From assembly GCA_030645535.1 (NCBI GenBank), contig JAUSNM010000029.1, forward strand, positions 1 through 64,000: a stretch of 64,000 bases of DNA, in the 5' to 3' direction. This document shows, piece after piece, positions 37,489 through 46,511 of the stretch; positions within the stretch are counted from its first letter, which is position 1; every line of letters starts with the position of its first letter. A model generated the notes under the pieces. That model worked only from the letters and a program-made list of their open reading frames with translations. It had not been told where the DNA came from and made no database searches. The DNA is from Gallionella sp. Its GTDB lineage: Bacteria; Pseudomonadota; Gammaproteobacteria; Burkholderiales; Gallionellaceae. A program made the translations under genes and the position numbers.

Positions 37489-37866
37489 ATGACTACGAAA
37501 AAAACAAAGCAACCAATATGGCTTCCCGACGCGGAAGAGCACGACTTTCCTGGCGCAGAGTCATACCTGGCTTTGATCTACTCCGGCAAGCGTGCTGCAA
37601 AGATCGTCGCCAGGCTGAGAACGACCGGCATCGTCCAGTGCAAGGCCAAAGACATCTTCCGCGCTTCTCAACTCTCGCTGCTCGGGATAAGCAATTCGCA
37701 TATCGAGAAGAACAGGCAGCAAATCAAAGCAGGAGCGAGTCTGTCTCCCATCCTCCTGGTGAGGGATAAACAAAACAGAAAAGTCATCGTTGCAGACGGC
37801 TACCACAGACTATGCGCAGTCTACGGATTTGACGAGGATGCCTGGGTCCCTTGCAAGATCGTCTAG
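37489..37866 (+). CDS. Small ParB/Srx-like domain protein
   Basis: 125 residues. The C-terminal half (LSPILLVRDKQNRKVIVADG, then YHRLCAVYGFDEDAWVPCKI) has the ParB-N/sulfiredoxin-like pattern in which the GERR box is replaced by DGYHR. Related stand-alone proteins are annotated as ParB-like nuclease-domain proteins, often in islands. No HTH is present. It is the last gene of the island, ending 38 bp before the yejE stop on the other strand. Confidence 0.6.
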   Translation: MTTKKTKQPIWLPDAEEHDFPGAESYLALIYSGKRAAKIVARLRTTGIVQCKAKDIFRASQLSLLGISNSHIEKNRQQIKAGASLSPILLVRDKQNRKVIVADGYHRLCAVYGFDEDAWVPCKIV

Positions 37867-37903
37867 TACTCGAGTCGACCATTAAAAAACGCTACGCGAC
37901 CGC

Positions 37904-39274
37904 CTACGTCCGGTTCAATCTGGGATCGAACGCATCGCGCACCGCGTCGGCAAACAGGTTCGCCGCAAGCACCAGCGCCAGCATGAAGCCGAAGGCTGCC
38001 GCCAGCGCCCACCACACCATCGGTTCACGCGCCATTTCCAGCCGCGCGCCGTTGATCATGGTACCGAAGCTGATCATCGAAGGATCTACGCCGACGCCGA
38101 CGTAGGACAGCACCGCTTCGGCCAGCACCAGCCCGGAAAAATCCATCACCAGTGCGATCAGAATAATGTGCATCACGTTCGGCATGATGTGGCGCGACAG
38201 GATGCGCAAACTGGACACGCCGAACGATTGCGCCGCCTGAATGTACTCCAGCTCACGCAGCTTCAAGGTCTCACCGCGCAACAGACGGCACAGCCCGGTC
38301 CAGCTGGTCATGCCGAGGATCAGGCAGAGGAACACCAGACGCAGATCGGCGCGGGAGGCGGCCGTATCGAACCAGCCGGGATGCGTGTCTATCGTCACCT
38401 GCATCATCAGCACCGCCGCCGCAATCAGCAGCACGCTGGGGATGGAACTTAACACCGTGTAAATGTACTGGATCACGTCGTCCACCCAGCCCCGGAAATA
38501 GCCGGCTGCCACGCCGAGAAACAAGGCCAGCGGCAGCGTCACCAGCGTCGTCACGGTGCCGATGATCAGCCCGGTGCGGATGCTTTTGAGCGCCAGGTAC
38601 AGCACATCCTGCCCCACCTTGTCGGTGCCCAACACGTGATAGACGGCCGCCAGATTGGCTATCATGCCAGTCAGCGCGGCAATGATGAGGGTCGCGATGA
38701 TTACCGCACGCGGCCCCTTTTGTTGAACCGCTTCGCGGTGATTTTTTAAACTGCTGGCTTCCGGCCTGCGCCGGAATGACGTTACTAAAACGAGCAATAA
38801 CGCTCCTGCCAGCAGCCCGGCCAGCGCACCGGCGCCCGCCCGCCGCGCAACATCCGCGTCACGCTCTGATGCATCAGTCAGATGCGCGCCGCCGTATTGC
38901 AACCTCGGATATTCGCGCAGCACGCGTCCCTCTGTGGAAGTGTTGCTCTCCTTGGCATACAGCGTCACGGCCATTGGGGCGGAATAGGTTTTCTCGGTAT
39001 GCAGGCGCAAGGGCTCAACCATATAGTCGAACACGCTCAGCACCTCCGGCGAATACGCACCCTTCAGGGCGACACGGTAGTGCAGCGTATCGAGCCCGCC
39101 CACCAGCAGGAAAAGCGACAACACCAGCAAGGAGACCATCGCCACGCCGCTTTGGCCCACGCGCCGCCAGGGCAGCAGCAGATGTTCATGACGGCGCACA
39201 TACCACGTCACAGCAATAACGGCTGCCAGCAGCAAAAACACCAGCGCATCGCTCCATAAGATGACCGGCATCAT
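37904..39274 (-). CDS. yejE: Peptide ABC transporter permease YejE-like
   Basis: 456 residues, longer than a standard permease because of an N-terminal region with two extra helices and a periplasmic loop. The C-terminal ~250 residues hold the permease core with six helices and the EAA loop (ELEYIQAAQSFGVSSLRILS). It pairs with YejB in the inner membrane. Its start overlaps the yejB stop by 4 bases. A REP-like palindrome lies within the coding sequence in the linker (FRRRPEASSLKN), read in frame. Downstream yejF is displaced by the integron island. Confidence 0.85.
   Translation of the reverse strand: MMPVILWSDALVFLLLAAVIAVTWYVRRHEHLLLPWRRVGQSGVAMVSLLVLSLFLLVGGLDTLHYRVALKGAYSPEVLSVFDYMVEPLRLHTEKTYSAPMAVTLYAKESNTSTEGRVLREYPRLQYGGAHLTDASERDADVARRAGAGALAGLLAGALLLVLVTSFRRRPEASSLKNHREAVQQKGPRAVIIATLIIAALTGMIANLAAVYHVLGTDKVGQDVLYLALKSIRTGLIIGTVTTLVTLPLALFLGVAAGYFRGWVDDVIQYIYTVLSSIPSVLLIAAAVLMMQVTIDTHPGWFDTAASRADLRLVFLCLILGMTSWTGLCRLLRGETLKLRELEYIQAAQSFGVSSLRILSRHIMPNVMHIILIALVMDFSGLVLAEAVLSYVGVGVDPSMISFGTMINGARLEMAREPMVWWALAAAFGFMLALVLAANLFADAVRDAFDPRLNRT
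38754..38781. repeat. REP-like palindrome inside the yejE reading frame
   Basis: TTCCGGCCTGCGCCGGAA (38759-38776) flanked by CTGGC and TGACG. This is the CGTCATTCCGGCGCAGGCCGG type of dispersed repeat common in beta- and gammaproteobacteria, here inside a gene. It codes for TSFRRRPEAS in the cytosolic linker between the N-terminal region and the permease core. Confidence 0.65.
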
Positions 39275-40242
39275 GACAGGCGCACCCGTGGATCAACGAC
39301 CGTGTATGAAATGTCAGTCAAAATCAGCCCTGCGATATACAGCAGGGAACCCAGAAACACCATCGCCCTGACGACAGAAAAATCCTGCGCGTTGATCGCA
39401 TCGATCGTGTAACTGCCAAGACCCGGGATGCCGAAGAACGACTCGGTGAGCAGACTGCCCATGAACAGCAGCGGAATCACCACCACCACGCCGGTCAATA
39501 TAGGGATCATCGCGTTTTTCAGCACATGAGTGAACAGCACGCGCAACTCGGACAAACCCTTGGCGCGCGCGGTTCGCACGTAATCGCGGCCTATCTCCTC
39601 CAAAAAGATCGTGCGATACCAGCGGCTGCTCGAACCGATGCCGCTGACTACGCCGATTATGACGGGCAATACCACGAATTTGAAGCTGCCTTCCCCGTAG
39701 CCGGAGATCGGCACCAGATGCCACAACTTACTGACAAGGAATTGCCCGCCGATGATGTAGAACAGGCCGGAAATCGACATCAGCACCACGCACAGCGCAA
39801 CGCCCGCGATATCCAGCGCGGTGGCGCGGAACAACGTCATCAACAGCGCGAAACTGACGTAAGCGATCAGGCCGATCAAAAATATCGGCAGCGCGATGGC
39901 AAGACTCGGCCCCATGCGCTGCGCGATCTCGCGGGAGATGTTGCGCCCGTCGTCGGAGTAGCCGAAGTCCAGCACGAACATGCTGGCGGATTTGCTCCAG
40001 AAAATCGTATCGGTTAATTTACCGGCGCCGGCAGCCGCACTGTTGACCAGCAACGGCTTATCGTAACCGCGCTGCTGCTTCCATTTTTCGATGGCCTCCG
40101 GCGTCACGCGCTTGATGCCTAACTGCATGCGCGCCATGTCGTCCGGCGTATTCACGACGAAGAACAGCGCGAAGGTGAGCAGATTCACTCCGATTAGAAT
40201 CGGGATGGCGTAGAGAATGCGGCGGATGAGGTAGGCGATCAT
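39271..40242 (-). CDS. yejB: Peptide ABC transporter permease YejB-like
   Basis: 323 residues from MIAYLIRRILYAIPILIGVN, the classic DppB/YejB start; a 14-residue upstream extension is in frame but not family sequence. Six membrane helices and the EAA loop (YVRTARAKGLSELRVLFTHV). Forms the channel with YejE. A DUF302 gene in opposite direction lies between it and the substrate-binding protein gene. Confidence 0.88.
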   Translation of the reverse strand: MIAYLIRRILYAIPILIGVNLLTFALFFVVNTPDDMARMQLGIKRVTPEAIEKWKQQRGYDKPLLVNSAAAGAGKLTDTIFWSKSASMFVLDFGYSDDGRNISREIAQRMGPSLAIALPIFLIGLIAYVSFALLMTLFRATALDIAGVALCVVLMSISGLFYIIGGQFLVSKLWHLVPISGYGEGSFKFVVLPVIIGVVSGIGSSSRWYRTIFLEEIGRDYVRTARAKGLSELRVLFTHVLKNAMIPILTGVVVVIPLLFMGSLLTESFFGIPGLGSYTIDAINAQDFSVVRAMVFLGSLLYIAGLILTDISYTVVDPRVRLS

Positions 40243-40382
40243 GAGTGAGCGTATTGTACGGGCTGGATTGCAAAACCGGAACACGTGGCGGAGAATGCGC
40301 TCAGTTAAACGGACGCTTTTCAGTCACTGAGACCAGGCGGGATTGATCAATCAAATTTTCAATCAAACTATCGGGAGATTTC

Positions 40383-40766
40383 ATGTATTACATCGTTGAA
40401 TCGGATAAAACATTTGAACAGGCATCGACCGACCTTGATGCAGCCGTCAAGCATCACGGCTTCGGCGTGCTTCATGTACACGGTCTTGGCAACACGCTGC
40501 GCAGCAAAGGCATCGCCTTTGCAGAAGAGTGCAATGTGTTTGAAGTCTGCAATCCGGCGCAGGCGGCAAAAGTGCTGTCCACCGACATGCGCCTGAACAT
40601 GGCCCTGCCCTGCCGCATATCGGTTTATACCGAAAAAGGCAAAACGAAAATCGGCCTGATCAGCCCGGTGCAAATGCTCTCGGCGCTGTCTCAGGATCCT
40701 GCGTTAACCCGGGTTGCCAAAGAGGTCGAAGAAAAGATCATATTGATGGTGGACGAGGCTAAATAA
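40383..40766 (+). CDS. DUF302 family protein
   Basis: 127 residues, cytoplasmic. The pattern VESDKTFEQASTDLDAAVKH and GFGVLHVHGLGNTLRSKGI, then FEVCNPAQAAKVLSTDMRLN with MALPCRISVYTEKGKT, is the DUF302 (TT1751-like) fold, dimeric proteins of unknown function seen in sulfur and redox settings. A conserved Cys lies in CNPAQA and another in LPCRIS. GGGAG precedes the ATG. It is inserted head-on between yejA and yejB. Confidence 0.88.
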   Translation: MYYIVESDKTFEQASTDLDAAVKHHGFGVLHVHGLGNTLRSKGIAFAEECNVFEVCNPAQAAKVLSTDMRLNMALPCRISVYTEKGKTKIGLISPVQMLSALSQDPALTRVAKEVEEKIILMVDEAK

Positions 40767-40773
40767 ACGCCGG

Positions 40774-42918
40774 CTACTGGCTGCTCGCCTCTTCCCGTTT
40801 TTTCAGCACGCGCCACAGCCGAAAACCGGACAGCAGCAGCGCCAATGCACCCAGCCACAACGGCCAGACAGATGGCTGGTTCCACTCAGCCCGCAACCCG
40901 TCGCGCAGCTTCGCATCCACGCGCCAGTATTTGAGCTTGTTGTTCGCCATCACGGAAGGCTTCACGTTGTGCAGCCAGCCGTGTTGCAGCACGTAATTCT
41001 TCGGGTGATACCCCCACAACCACGGGCTATCATTGTGCAAAATCTGCAGCATCTGGTCGATGATAAGCTGGCGCTCGGGGCTGTTTTCCATGTTCTTCAT
41101 CTGTTCAAACAGCCGGTCGTATTCCGGATTGCTGTAATTGGCTGCGTTCTCGCCCCCTTTAGCCACCTTGGCCTGCGCGCCGTTCAGCAAAAATAAAAAG
41201 TTTTCCGGGTCGGGATAATCGGCATTCCAGCCGAAATAGAACATCTGCGTATCGCCCCGGCGTATCTTGTCCTGGAAGCGGTTGTAGTCGGTGCTGCGCA
41301 CTACCAACTGCACGTTGATCTTGTCGAACTGCTTGCGCAGCCAGTCGAGGCGCGACTTGTTGCCCACGCCACTGGCGGTGGTGTCCAGATTGATCACCAG
41401 CGGCTGACGTGTTTTTTCATCCACACCGTCCGGATAACCCGCCTCGGCAAGCAGCCGTTTTGCTTCGCTGATGGATTTACGCCTGGGCTGCCCGTCGACC
41501 CAGTCGTACACGACCTTGTTGATGCCGGCCTCGCCCTCTGTATAGCCGAAGATGCCCGGCGGAATCGGCGACTGCGCCGCGATGCCGCGCCCGTTGGCAA
41601 AAATGGAGACGAATTCCTCGAAGTCCACTGCAATCGCGATCGCCTGCCGCAGCTTGCGTGCTTTTTCGGAACTGCCGCCCACCACAGGATCGAGCCAGTT
41701 GAAGCCGGTGTACATCGTCGAAGTCGCAACCGAAGTGGACAGCGTGATGCCCTGTTCGCGCATTGCGTCGGACACGCTGGTCTCCCCGCCCACGCTCACC
41801 TGTACGGCCTGATCGAAGCTGTCCGAACTGATACCGGACGCATCGTAATAGCCCTGCAAAAACTTGTTCCAGTAGGGAATGGTTTCCTTTTCCAGCGTGA
41901 ATACGATGCTGTCGATCAGCGGCAACGCACGATTCGCATCCGCCAGCAAACCTGCCTGCAAATCGCCCGCCTCGCCCTGTTCCGGATAGCGTTCGCTGTC
42001 ATAATACGGATTGCGGGTCAGCACCATGCGCCGGTTCGGATCGTTTTCGGACAGGTAATAAGGACCGCTGCCCACCGGCCACCAGTCCAGCGTCAGGTTG
42101 CGTTCGCGCATCCCGGCCTGCGCGTAGAAGCGCTCGGCTTCCTGCGGCACGGGTGCGAAGAACGGCATCGCCAGCCAATAGGCGAACTGCGGATACTTGC
42201 CGTGAACGGTGATGCGGTAAGTCGTGTCGTCCACCACTTCGACGCCCGGCAACGGGTAGGCATTCAGATCGAGGAATCCATCCGGATTTTTCTGCAACGC
42301 CTGTTGCAAGGTCTGTGCATAGTCTTTCAGGCCGACGATGTATTCGCTCATCACGCCGTAAATCGGCAGATGCAACTGAGGATGCGCCAGCCGCTTGATT
42401 TGATTGACATAGTCGGCAGCCTTCACAATGCGCGTGCCGCTGTGCGCAAAGTCGCCCGGCGCGTGGATGTCGCGCAAATCAGCAGGCGTCAGGTGATCGT
42501 ATTTCGCATGACCCTGTGCATCGAGCGCAAAAGCCGGATGTGGCTGGTAGCGAAGCCCGGGCTTGATGTGAATTTCATATACGCTGAAAGCAATTTTTTC
42601 AGCCGGTGCGCTGTCCGGCAACGGCTGTTGATGGCTATCCAGATAGGTGACCTGCGGCATCGCGCCCGCAGCCTGCGGCACCAGCTGGTAGGGGCGCTTA
42701 AGATAGTGGTATTGCAGCGGCGGTGCGTAGATATTGGCGAGGAACTCATATTCGTTCTCGCTGTAGGCTTGCGCCGGGTCGAGATGCTTGGGCCGTTCGG
42801 TGAACGCTGTATAGAGTATCGAGCGACCCGCATCCTCCGCAGGATAGGGATTATTCCACAGGCAGCCAGTACAGGCAGCCAGCAAGGTACACAACAGGTA
42901 AGCGGCAAGGCGTTTCAT
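40774..42918 (-). CDS. yejA: Peptide ABC transporter substrate-binding lipoprotein (YejA-like)
   Basis: 714 residues, longer than usual (~600). A lipoprotein signal (AAYLLCTLLAACTGC) is followed by an SBP family 5 body (DPAQAYSENEYEFLANIYAP; WPVGSGPYYLSENDPNRRMV; QMFYFGWNADYPDPENFLFL). Unusually it ends with a membrane helix (VWPLWLGALALLLSGFRLWR) and a basic tail, which would tie it to the inner membrane at both ends. It binds peptides or related oligomers for the YejBEF importer. Confidence 0.85.
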   Translation of the reverse strand: MKRLAAYLLCTLLAACTGCLWNNPYPAEDAGRSILYTAFTERPKHLDPAQAYSENEYEFLANIYAPPLQYHYLKRPYQLVPQAAGAMPQVTYLDSHQQPLPDSAPAEKIAFSVYEIHIKPGLRYQPHPAFALDAQGHAKYDHLTPADLRDIHAPGDFAHSGTRIVKAADYVNQIKRLAHPQLHLPIYGVMSEYIVGLKDYAQTLQQALQKNPDGFLDLNAYPLPGVEVVDDTTYRITVHGKYPQFAYWLAMPFFAPVPQEAERFYAQAGMRERNLTLDWWPVGSGPYYLSENDPNRRMVLTRNPYYDSERYPEQGEAGDLQAGLLADANRALPLIDSIVFTLEKETIPYWNKFLQGYYDASGISSDSFDQAVQVSVGGETSVSDAMREQGITLSTSVATSTMYTGFNWLDPVVGGSSEKARKLRQAIAIAVDFEEFVSIFANGRGIAAQSPIPPGIFGYTEGEAGINKVVYDWVDGQPRRKSISEAKRLLAEAGYPDGVDEKTRQPLVINLDTTASGVGNKSRLDWLRKQFDKINVQLVVRSTDYNRFQDKIRRGDTQMFYFGWNADYPDPENFLFLLNGAQAKVAKGGENAANYSNPEYDRLFEQMKNMENSPERQLIIDQMLQILHNDSPWLWGYHPKNYVLQHGWLHNVKPSVMANNKLKYWRVDAKLRDGLRAEWNQPSVWPLWLGALALLLSGFRLWRVLKKREEASSQ

Positions 42919-43016
42919 GGCGCGAGAGTGTAGCCGAACGCAGCATCCAAGTCATTGCCATAAAACCAAAATAACAGTAGAGTCTGTCATTCGTATAATT
43001 ATTACAGGAGAAAGCA

Positions 43017-43340
43017 ATGGCAATCTCAAGTGTAAACACCAATCCAACGGCCAGCAGTCCGTTAAACAGCCCCCTCAGCCAGATTGCCAGCAATGCTGTC
43101 GCGCCCGTTGTTGACAAAGCCCGTTCCAGCATTGACACAATACCTTCTACGATCGTGACGCTGTCCGCGCAAGCCCAGAAAATGAGCCAGACCAGCACAA
43201 GCAGCACTCAGACTGCCAATCAGGTTGATACCGTTGCGAAGGAGAACGTGGAATCCGTTCCCAAAGAAGCCAACGAAGCTTCCGGCATCCAGTTCATGGA
43301 AGGCGAAACCCGTGGCGGACGCATCAGCACCTACGCCTGA
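43017..43340 (+). CDS. Small Ser/Thr-rich hypothetical protein
   Basis: 107 residues, no signal peptide or membrane helix, rich in Ser, Thr, Ala, Asn and Gln, likely disordered. The middle reads SIDTIPSTIVTLSAQAQKMS, like short helical segments of FlxA/flagellar-associated unknowns. It has a strong AGGAG site and TATAAT at 42994-42999 as a possible -10. No family recognised. Next gene on the same strand is the cyclase-hemerythrin fusion 94 bp away. Confidence 0.6.
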   Translation: MAISSVNTNPTASSPLNSPLSQIASNAVAPVVDKARSSIDTIPSTIVTLSAQAQKMSQTSTSSTQTANQVDTVAKENVESVPKEANEASGIQFMEGETRGGRISTYA

Positions 43341-43434
43341 TTCACCGGGTGAGCAGTTTCAATACAACACAAATCCGACGAATAACGGCAGATCATAGTA
43401 GTCGTTTTACGCTGTAGCAGACATGGAATAGCTT

Positions 43435-44814
43435 ATGAGTTCTAGTTTCGATATCCTGTGGGATACGCCTGATGATGCACTGCCTGAATTGACCGCCGAA
43501 CGCGAAGCGCATGCAGGAACGCGCGCGCGTTTGAAACTGTTGGAACGCACCTTGCTGCACTTTGTGCCGCGGGACCTGATTTCCTTCCTCGGAAAAGTCA
43601 GCCTGCTCGATGTCGAACTGGGCGATCAAGTCGAAAAGAACATGTCCGTCATGTTTACCGATATCCGCGACTTCACCTCGCTGTCGGAAAGCATGACACC
43701 GCAACAAACTTTCAACATGATCAACTCCTACCTGTCGGTGATGAACCCGGTTGTCAGCGCACAACACGGCATCATAGACAAGTACATGGGCGATGCGATC
43801 ATGGCGTTGTTTCCCACTTCGGCCGACGATGCATTGACTGCCGCCCTGTCGATGCTGTCTCGTCTGGACGAGTACAACTCAGGACGTGAACGCGCCGCCT
43901 ACGCGCCGATACGCATCGGCATCGGCGTCAATACCGGACTGCTGATGCTCGGCGTGATCGGCGGTGGAAACCGCATGGAAGGCACTGTGCTGGGCCACAC
44001 AGTCAATCTGGCATCGCGCCTGCAGACCTTGACCAAAACCTATGGCACGCCGTTGCTGATCAGCGAACACACGTTGTACAGCCTGGCAGAACCTGACAAA
44101 TTTTTGGTCCGCCATTTAGGCCGCATCAAGGTCGCGTACAAGACCCATCCTGAATCGATCTATGAAGTGTTCAATCACGATGCTCCGCATATAAGGGAGC
44201 TGAAAGTTCGATCACTGAAAAAATTCGAAGAGGCGCTGGCGTATTTCCACACCCGCGCCGTTGCGCGCGCTCAGCCCATGTTCGAAGCGATCGTACGTGA
44301 TAACCCCGAAGACATCCCTGCCAAAGTCTATCTGCAGCGCTGCGCCGATTACCTTTTGACCGGTTTATACGTCGACGCTGAGGAATTCACCGGCGAACTT
44401 ACGTGGGACGATAAATATAAGTTAGGCATCGATGAAATCGACAGCCAGCATGAGGCAATATTTTCCGTCATAGCCCAGTTGCATGAAGTAGTGACAAACG
44501 GCAATGATCCCGTTGCCAGTTCCGCACTGCTGCTCACGCTGGACAATCAAATTCAGGCGCATTTTGACTTTGAAGAAAAATTGATGCGCGATCATCACTA
44601 CCCTTTTGCGGCAGACCATGTCGCCCAGCACAATTCTTACAGGAAATTTTGCACAAGGCTCAGCAGCGAGATCGAAGCCAATGTCGACGATCCCCTGTAC
44701 CTTGGTTTCCGGATTAATCTTTTCCTGGCTGACTGGCTGCTGAACCATTCCAACCGCGATGACCGGCACTTAGGCAGATTCCTGAACGAACGGGGTGCAT
44801 TCAAACCCCGCTAG
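43435..44814 (+). CDS. Class III adenylate cyclase fused to bacteriohemerythrin
   Basis: 459 residues. Residues ~65-245 form a class III cyclase domain: metal Asp in VMFTDIRDFTSLSE and KYMGDAIMALF, transition-state Asn/Arg in GHTVNLASRL, and a Lys in DKYMGDA that suits ATP rather than GTP. Residues ~320-455 are a hemerythrin domain with di-iron ligands in DSQHEAIF, HFDFEEKLMRDHHYPF, HVAQHNSYRKF and LLNHSNRDDRHL. No membrane segment. I infer a soluble cAMP synthase controlled by O2 or redox at the di-iron site. Confidence 0.88.
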   Translation: MSSSFDILWDTPDDALPELTAEREAHAGTRARLKLLERTLLHFVPRDLISFLGKVSLLDVELGDQVEKNMSVMFTDIRDFTSLSESMTPQQTFNMINSYLSVMNPVVSAQHGIIDKYMGDAIMALFPTSADDALTAALSMLSRLDEYNSGRERAAYAPIRIGIGVNTGLLMLGVIGGGNRMEGTVLGHTVNLASRLQTLTKTYGTPLLISEHTLYSLAEPDKFLVRHLGRIKVAYKTHPESIYEVFNHDAPHIRELKVRSLKKFEEALAYFHTRAVARAQPMFEAIVRDNPEDIPAKVYLQRCADYLLTGLYVDAEEFTGELTWDDKYKLGIDEIDSQHEAIFSVIAQLHEVVTNGNDPVASSALLLTLDNQIQAHFDFEEKLMRDHHYPFAADHVAQHNSYRKFCTRLSSEIEANVDDPLYLGFRINLFLADWLLNHSNRDDRHLGRFLNERGAFKPR

Positions 44815-44844
44815 TTTTTTATCACTACACTTTCCATACCCACC

Positions 44845-45846
44845 ATGCAATCAGACTGGCAAACCACCGAGCAAGGCGCAATTATCGAGGGCGGCACCGG
44901 CGACTTGGCCGCTGAACTGACTTGGACCGCACAGGGCACGGTGCTCTGCCGCCTCGACCAATTCGCCACACTGCGCGTCTCAGGCCCGGATGCGCAGTCG
45001 TTCTTGCAAAACCTGCTCAGCAACGACATCCGCAATGTCAGTGCAACCCAGGCGCAGCTGTCCAGTTTCAATACCGCAAAAGGACGCATGCTGGCGACAT
45101 TTCTGATCTGGCGCGATGCTGACGATTATCTGCTGCAACTGCCAGCCACGCTGTCCGAGGCATTGCGCAAGAAGCTGTCCATGTACGTGTTGCGCGCCAA
45201 AGTAAAAATTACCGACGCCAGCAATGAAATCATTTCGCTGGGTTTGTCAGGTTCGCAACAAATTTTGCCAGAAGGCTGTCTTGAGTTGCCGCCGCTGGGC
45301 GTTAGCCACTCGACTGAACTGGGATGCAGCATAATCAGACTCGGTGATGCGCGCTTCCAACTCAACACCACGCCCGAACAGGCAAAGACGCTCTTGCAGA
45401 CACTGGCCGGCGAGGCAAAACCTGTCGGCAGCCGATGCTGGGACTGGCTCAACATCCGCGCAGGCACACCCGTCATTCAACCCGAAACGCAGGAACAATT
45501 CGTGCCGCAAATGGCAAATCTCGACCTGATCGGCGGAATAAACTTCAAGAAGGGCTGTTATCCCGGGCAGGAAATCGTCGCGCGCATGCACTACCTGGGC
45601 AAGCTCAAACGCCGGATGTATCTGGCGCATGTGGAAAGCGTGGCGCTGCCAGGCGATGAATTGTTCAGCGCGGAGATGGAAGGTCAGGCCTGCGGCATGA
45701 TCGCCAATGCGGCGCCAGCACCCGGCGGCGGATACGATGTGCTGGCCGTGGTGCAGATTGCAAGCCGTGACACACATGCAGTTCACTTAGGCTCATTGCA
45801 GGGTCCGGCGCTAATATTCGAGAGCCTGCCCTACCCGCTGCCATGA
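44845..45846 (+). CDS. ygfZ: YgfZ/GcvT-like folate-binding protein
   Basis: 333 residues. The family signature KGCYPGQEIVARMHYLGKLK with its essential Cys is present near residue 235. YgfZ uses tetrahydrofolate and helps repair or build certain Fe-S clusters, for example in MiaB. The N-terminal part (FATLRVSGPDAQSFLQNLLS) is GcvT-like. The stop overlaps the next gene's start (ATGA). Confidence 0.92.
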   Translation: MQSDWQTTEQGAIIEGGTGDLAAELTWTAQGTVLCRLDQFATLRVSGPDAQSFLQNLLSNDIRNVSATQAQLSSFNTAKGRMLATFLIWRDADDYLLQLPATLSEALRKKLSMYVLRAKVKITDASNEIISLGLSGSQQILPEGCLELPPLGVSHSTELGCSIIRLGDARFQLNTTPEQAKTLLQTLAGEAKPVGSRCWDWLNIRAGTPVIQPETQEQFVPQMANLDLIGGINFKKGCYPGQEIVARMHYLGKLKRRMYLAHVESVALPGDELFSAEMEGQACGMIANAAPAPGGGYDVLAVVQIASRDTHAVHLGSLQGPALIFESLPYPLP

Positions 45847-46511
45847 ACCTGCCCGCGCAGCTATTTACCAACGATAGTCTGCTGCTGGCCAACGCTGCCT
45901 TTGTCTGGTTGCTGTACCGTGCCCTGCTTCAGGCGCCGTGGCGCAAATTGCTCGATAACACTGACATGATGAACGCACTGATCGGGCTGATGTTCTGCAC
46001 TCCCGTTTTCTGGCAACTGAGCGCGGGCATCCGTCCCGGATTCAACTTCCACCTGATCGGCGCCACCCTGTTCCTGCTGATGTTCGGCTGGCACATCGCG
46101 CTGATCAGCCTGTCAGTGATTATGCTCGGCACCTGGATCTACTCAGGTTTAGATTTGATGACACTGGGCCTCAACGGCTTACTGATGCTGGCAGTGCCGA
46201 TGCTGTTCAGCGAGGGTCTGCTGCGCTTTTGCCAGCGATACTTGCCGAAAAACTTTTTCATGTTCGTGTTATTGAATGGTTTTGCCTGCGCTGCCATCGC
46301 CACTATCATGATGATCGTCGCGACCTCACTGGTGTTGCTGGCGCTGAGCCACTATACCTGGCCTGAAATACAATACCACTACCTCATCCCGGCACCTATC
46401 CTCATCTTCGCCGAAGCGTTCGCGACAGGCGCGGTGATCACCGCCTTCATCGTATCCCATCCGGAAGCGGTGATGAATTTCAGCGAAAAAGAATATTTAA
46501 CGGGGAAGTAA
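45843..46511 (+). CDS. CbiM-like energy-coupling factor permease
   Basis: 222 residues with six or seven membrane helices (FNFHLIGATLFLLMFGWHIA; LLMLAVPMLFSEGLLRFC; PILIFAEAFATGAVITAFIV). The final motif AEAFATGAVITAFIV with VSHPEAV matches CbiM-type substrate components for cobalt/nickel, but the N-terminal metal-binding Met-His start of CbiM is absent. The ATPase and T component are not nearby. It is translationally coupled to ygfZ. Confidence 0.7.
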   Translation: MNLPAQLFTNDSLLLANAAFVWLLYRALLQAPWRKLLDNTDMMNALIGLMFCTPVFWQLSAGIRPGFNFHLIGATLFLLMFGWHIALISLSVIMLGTWIYSGLDLMTLGLNGLLMLAVPMLFSEGLLRFCQRYLPKNFFMFVLLNGFACAAIATIMMIVATSLVLLALSHYTWPEIQYHYLIPAPILIFAEAFATGAVITAFIVSHPEAVMNFSEKEYLTGK

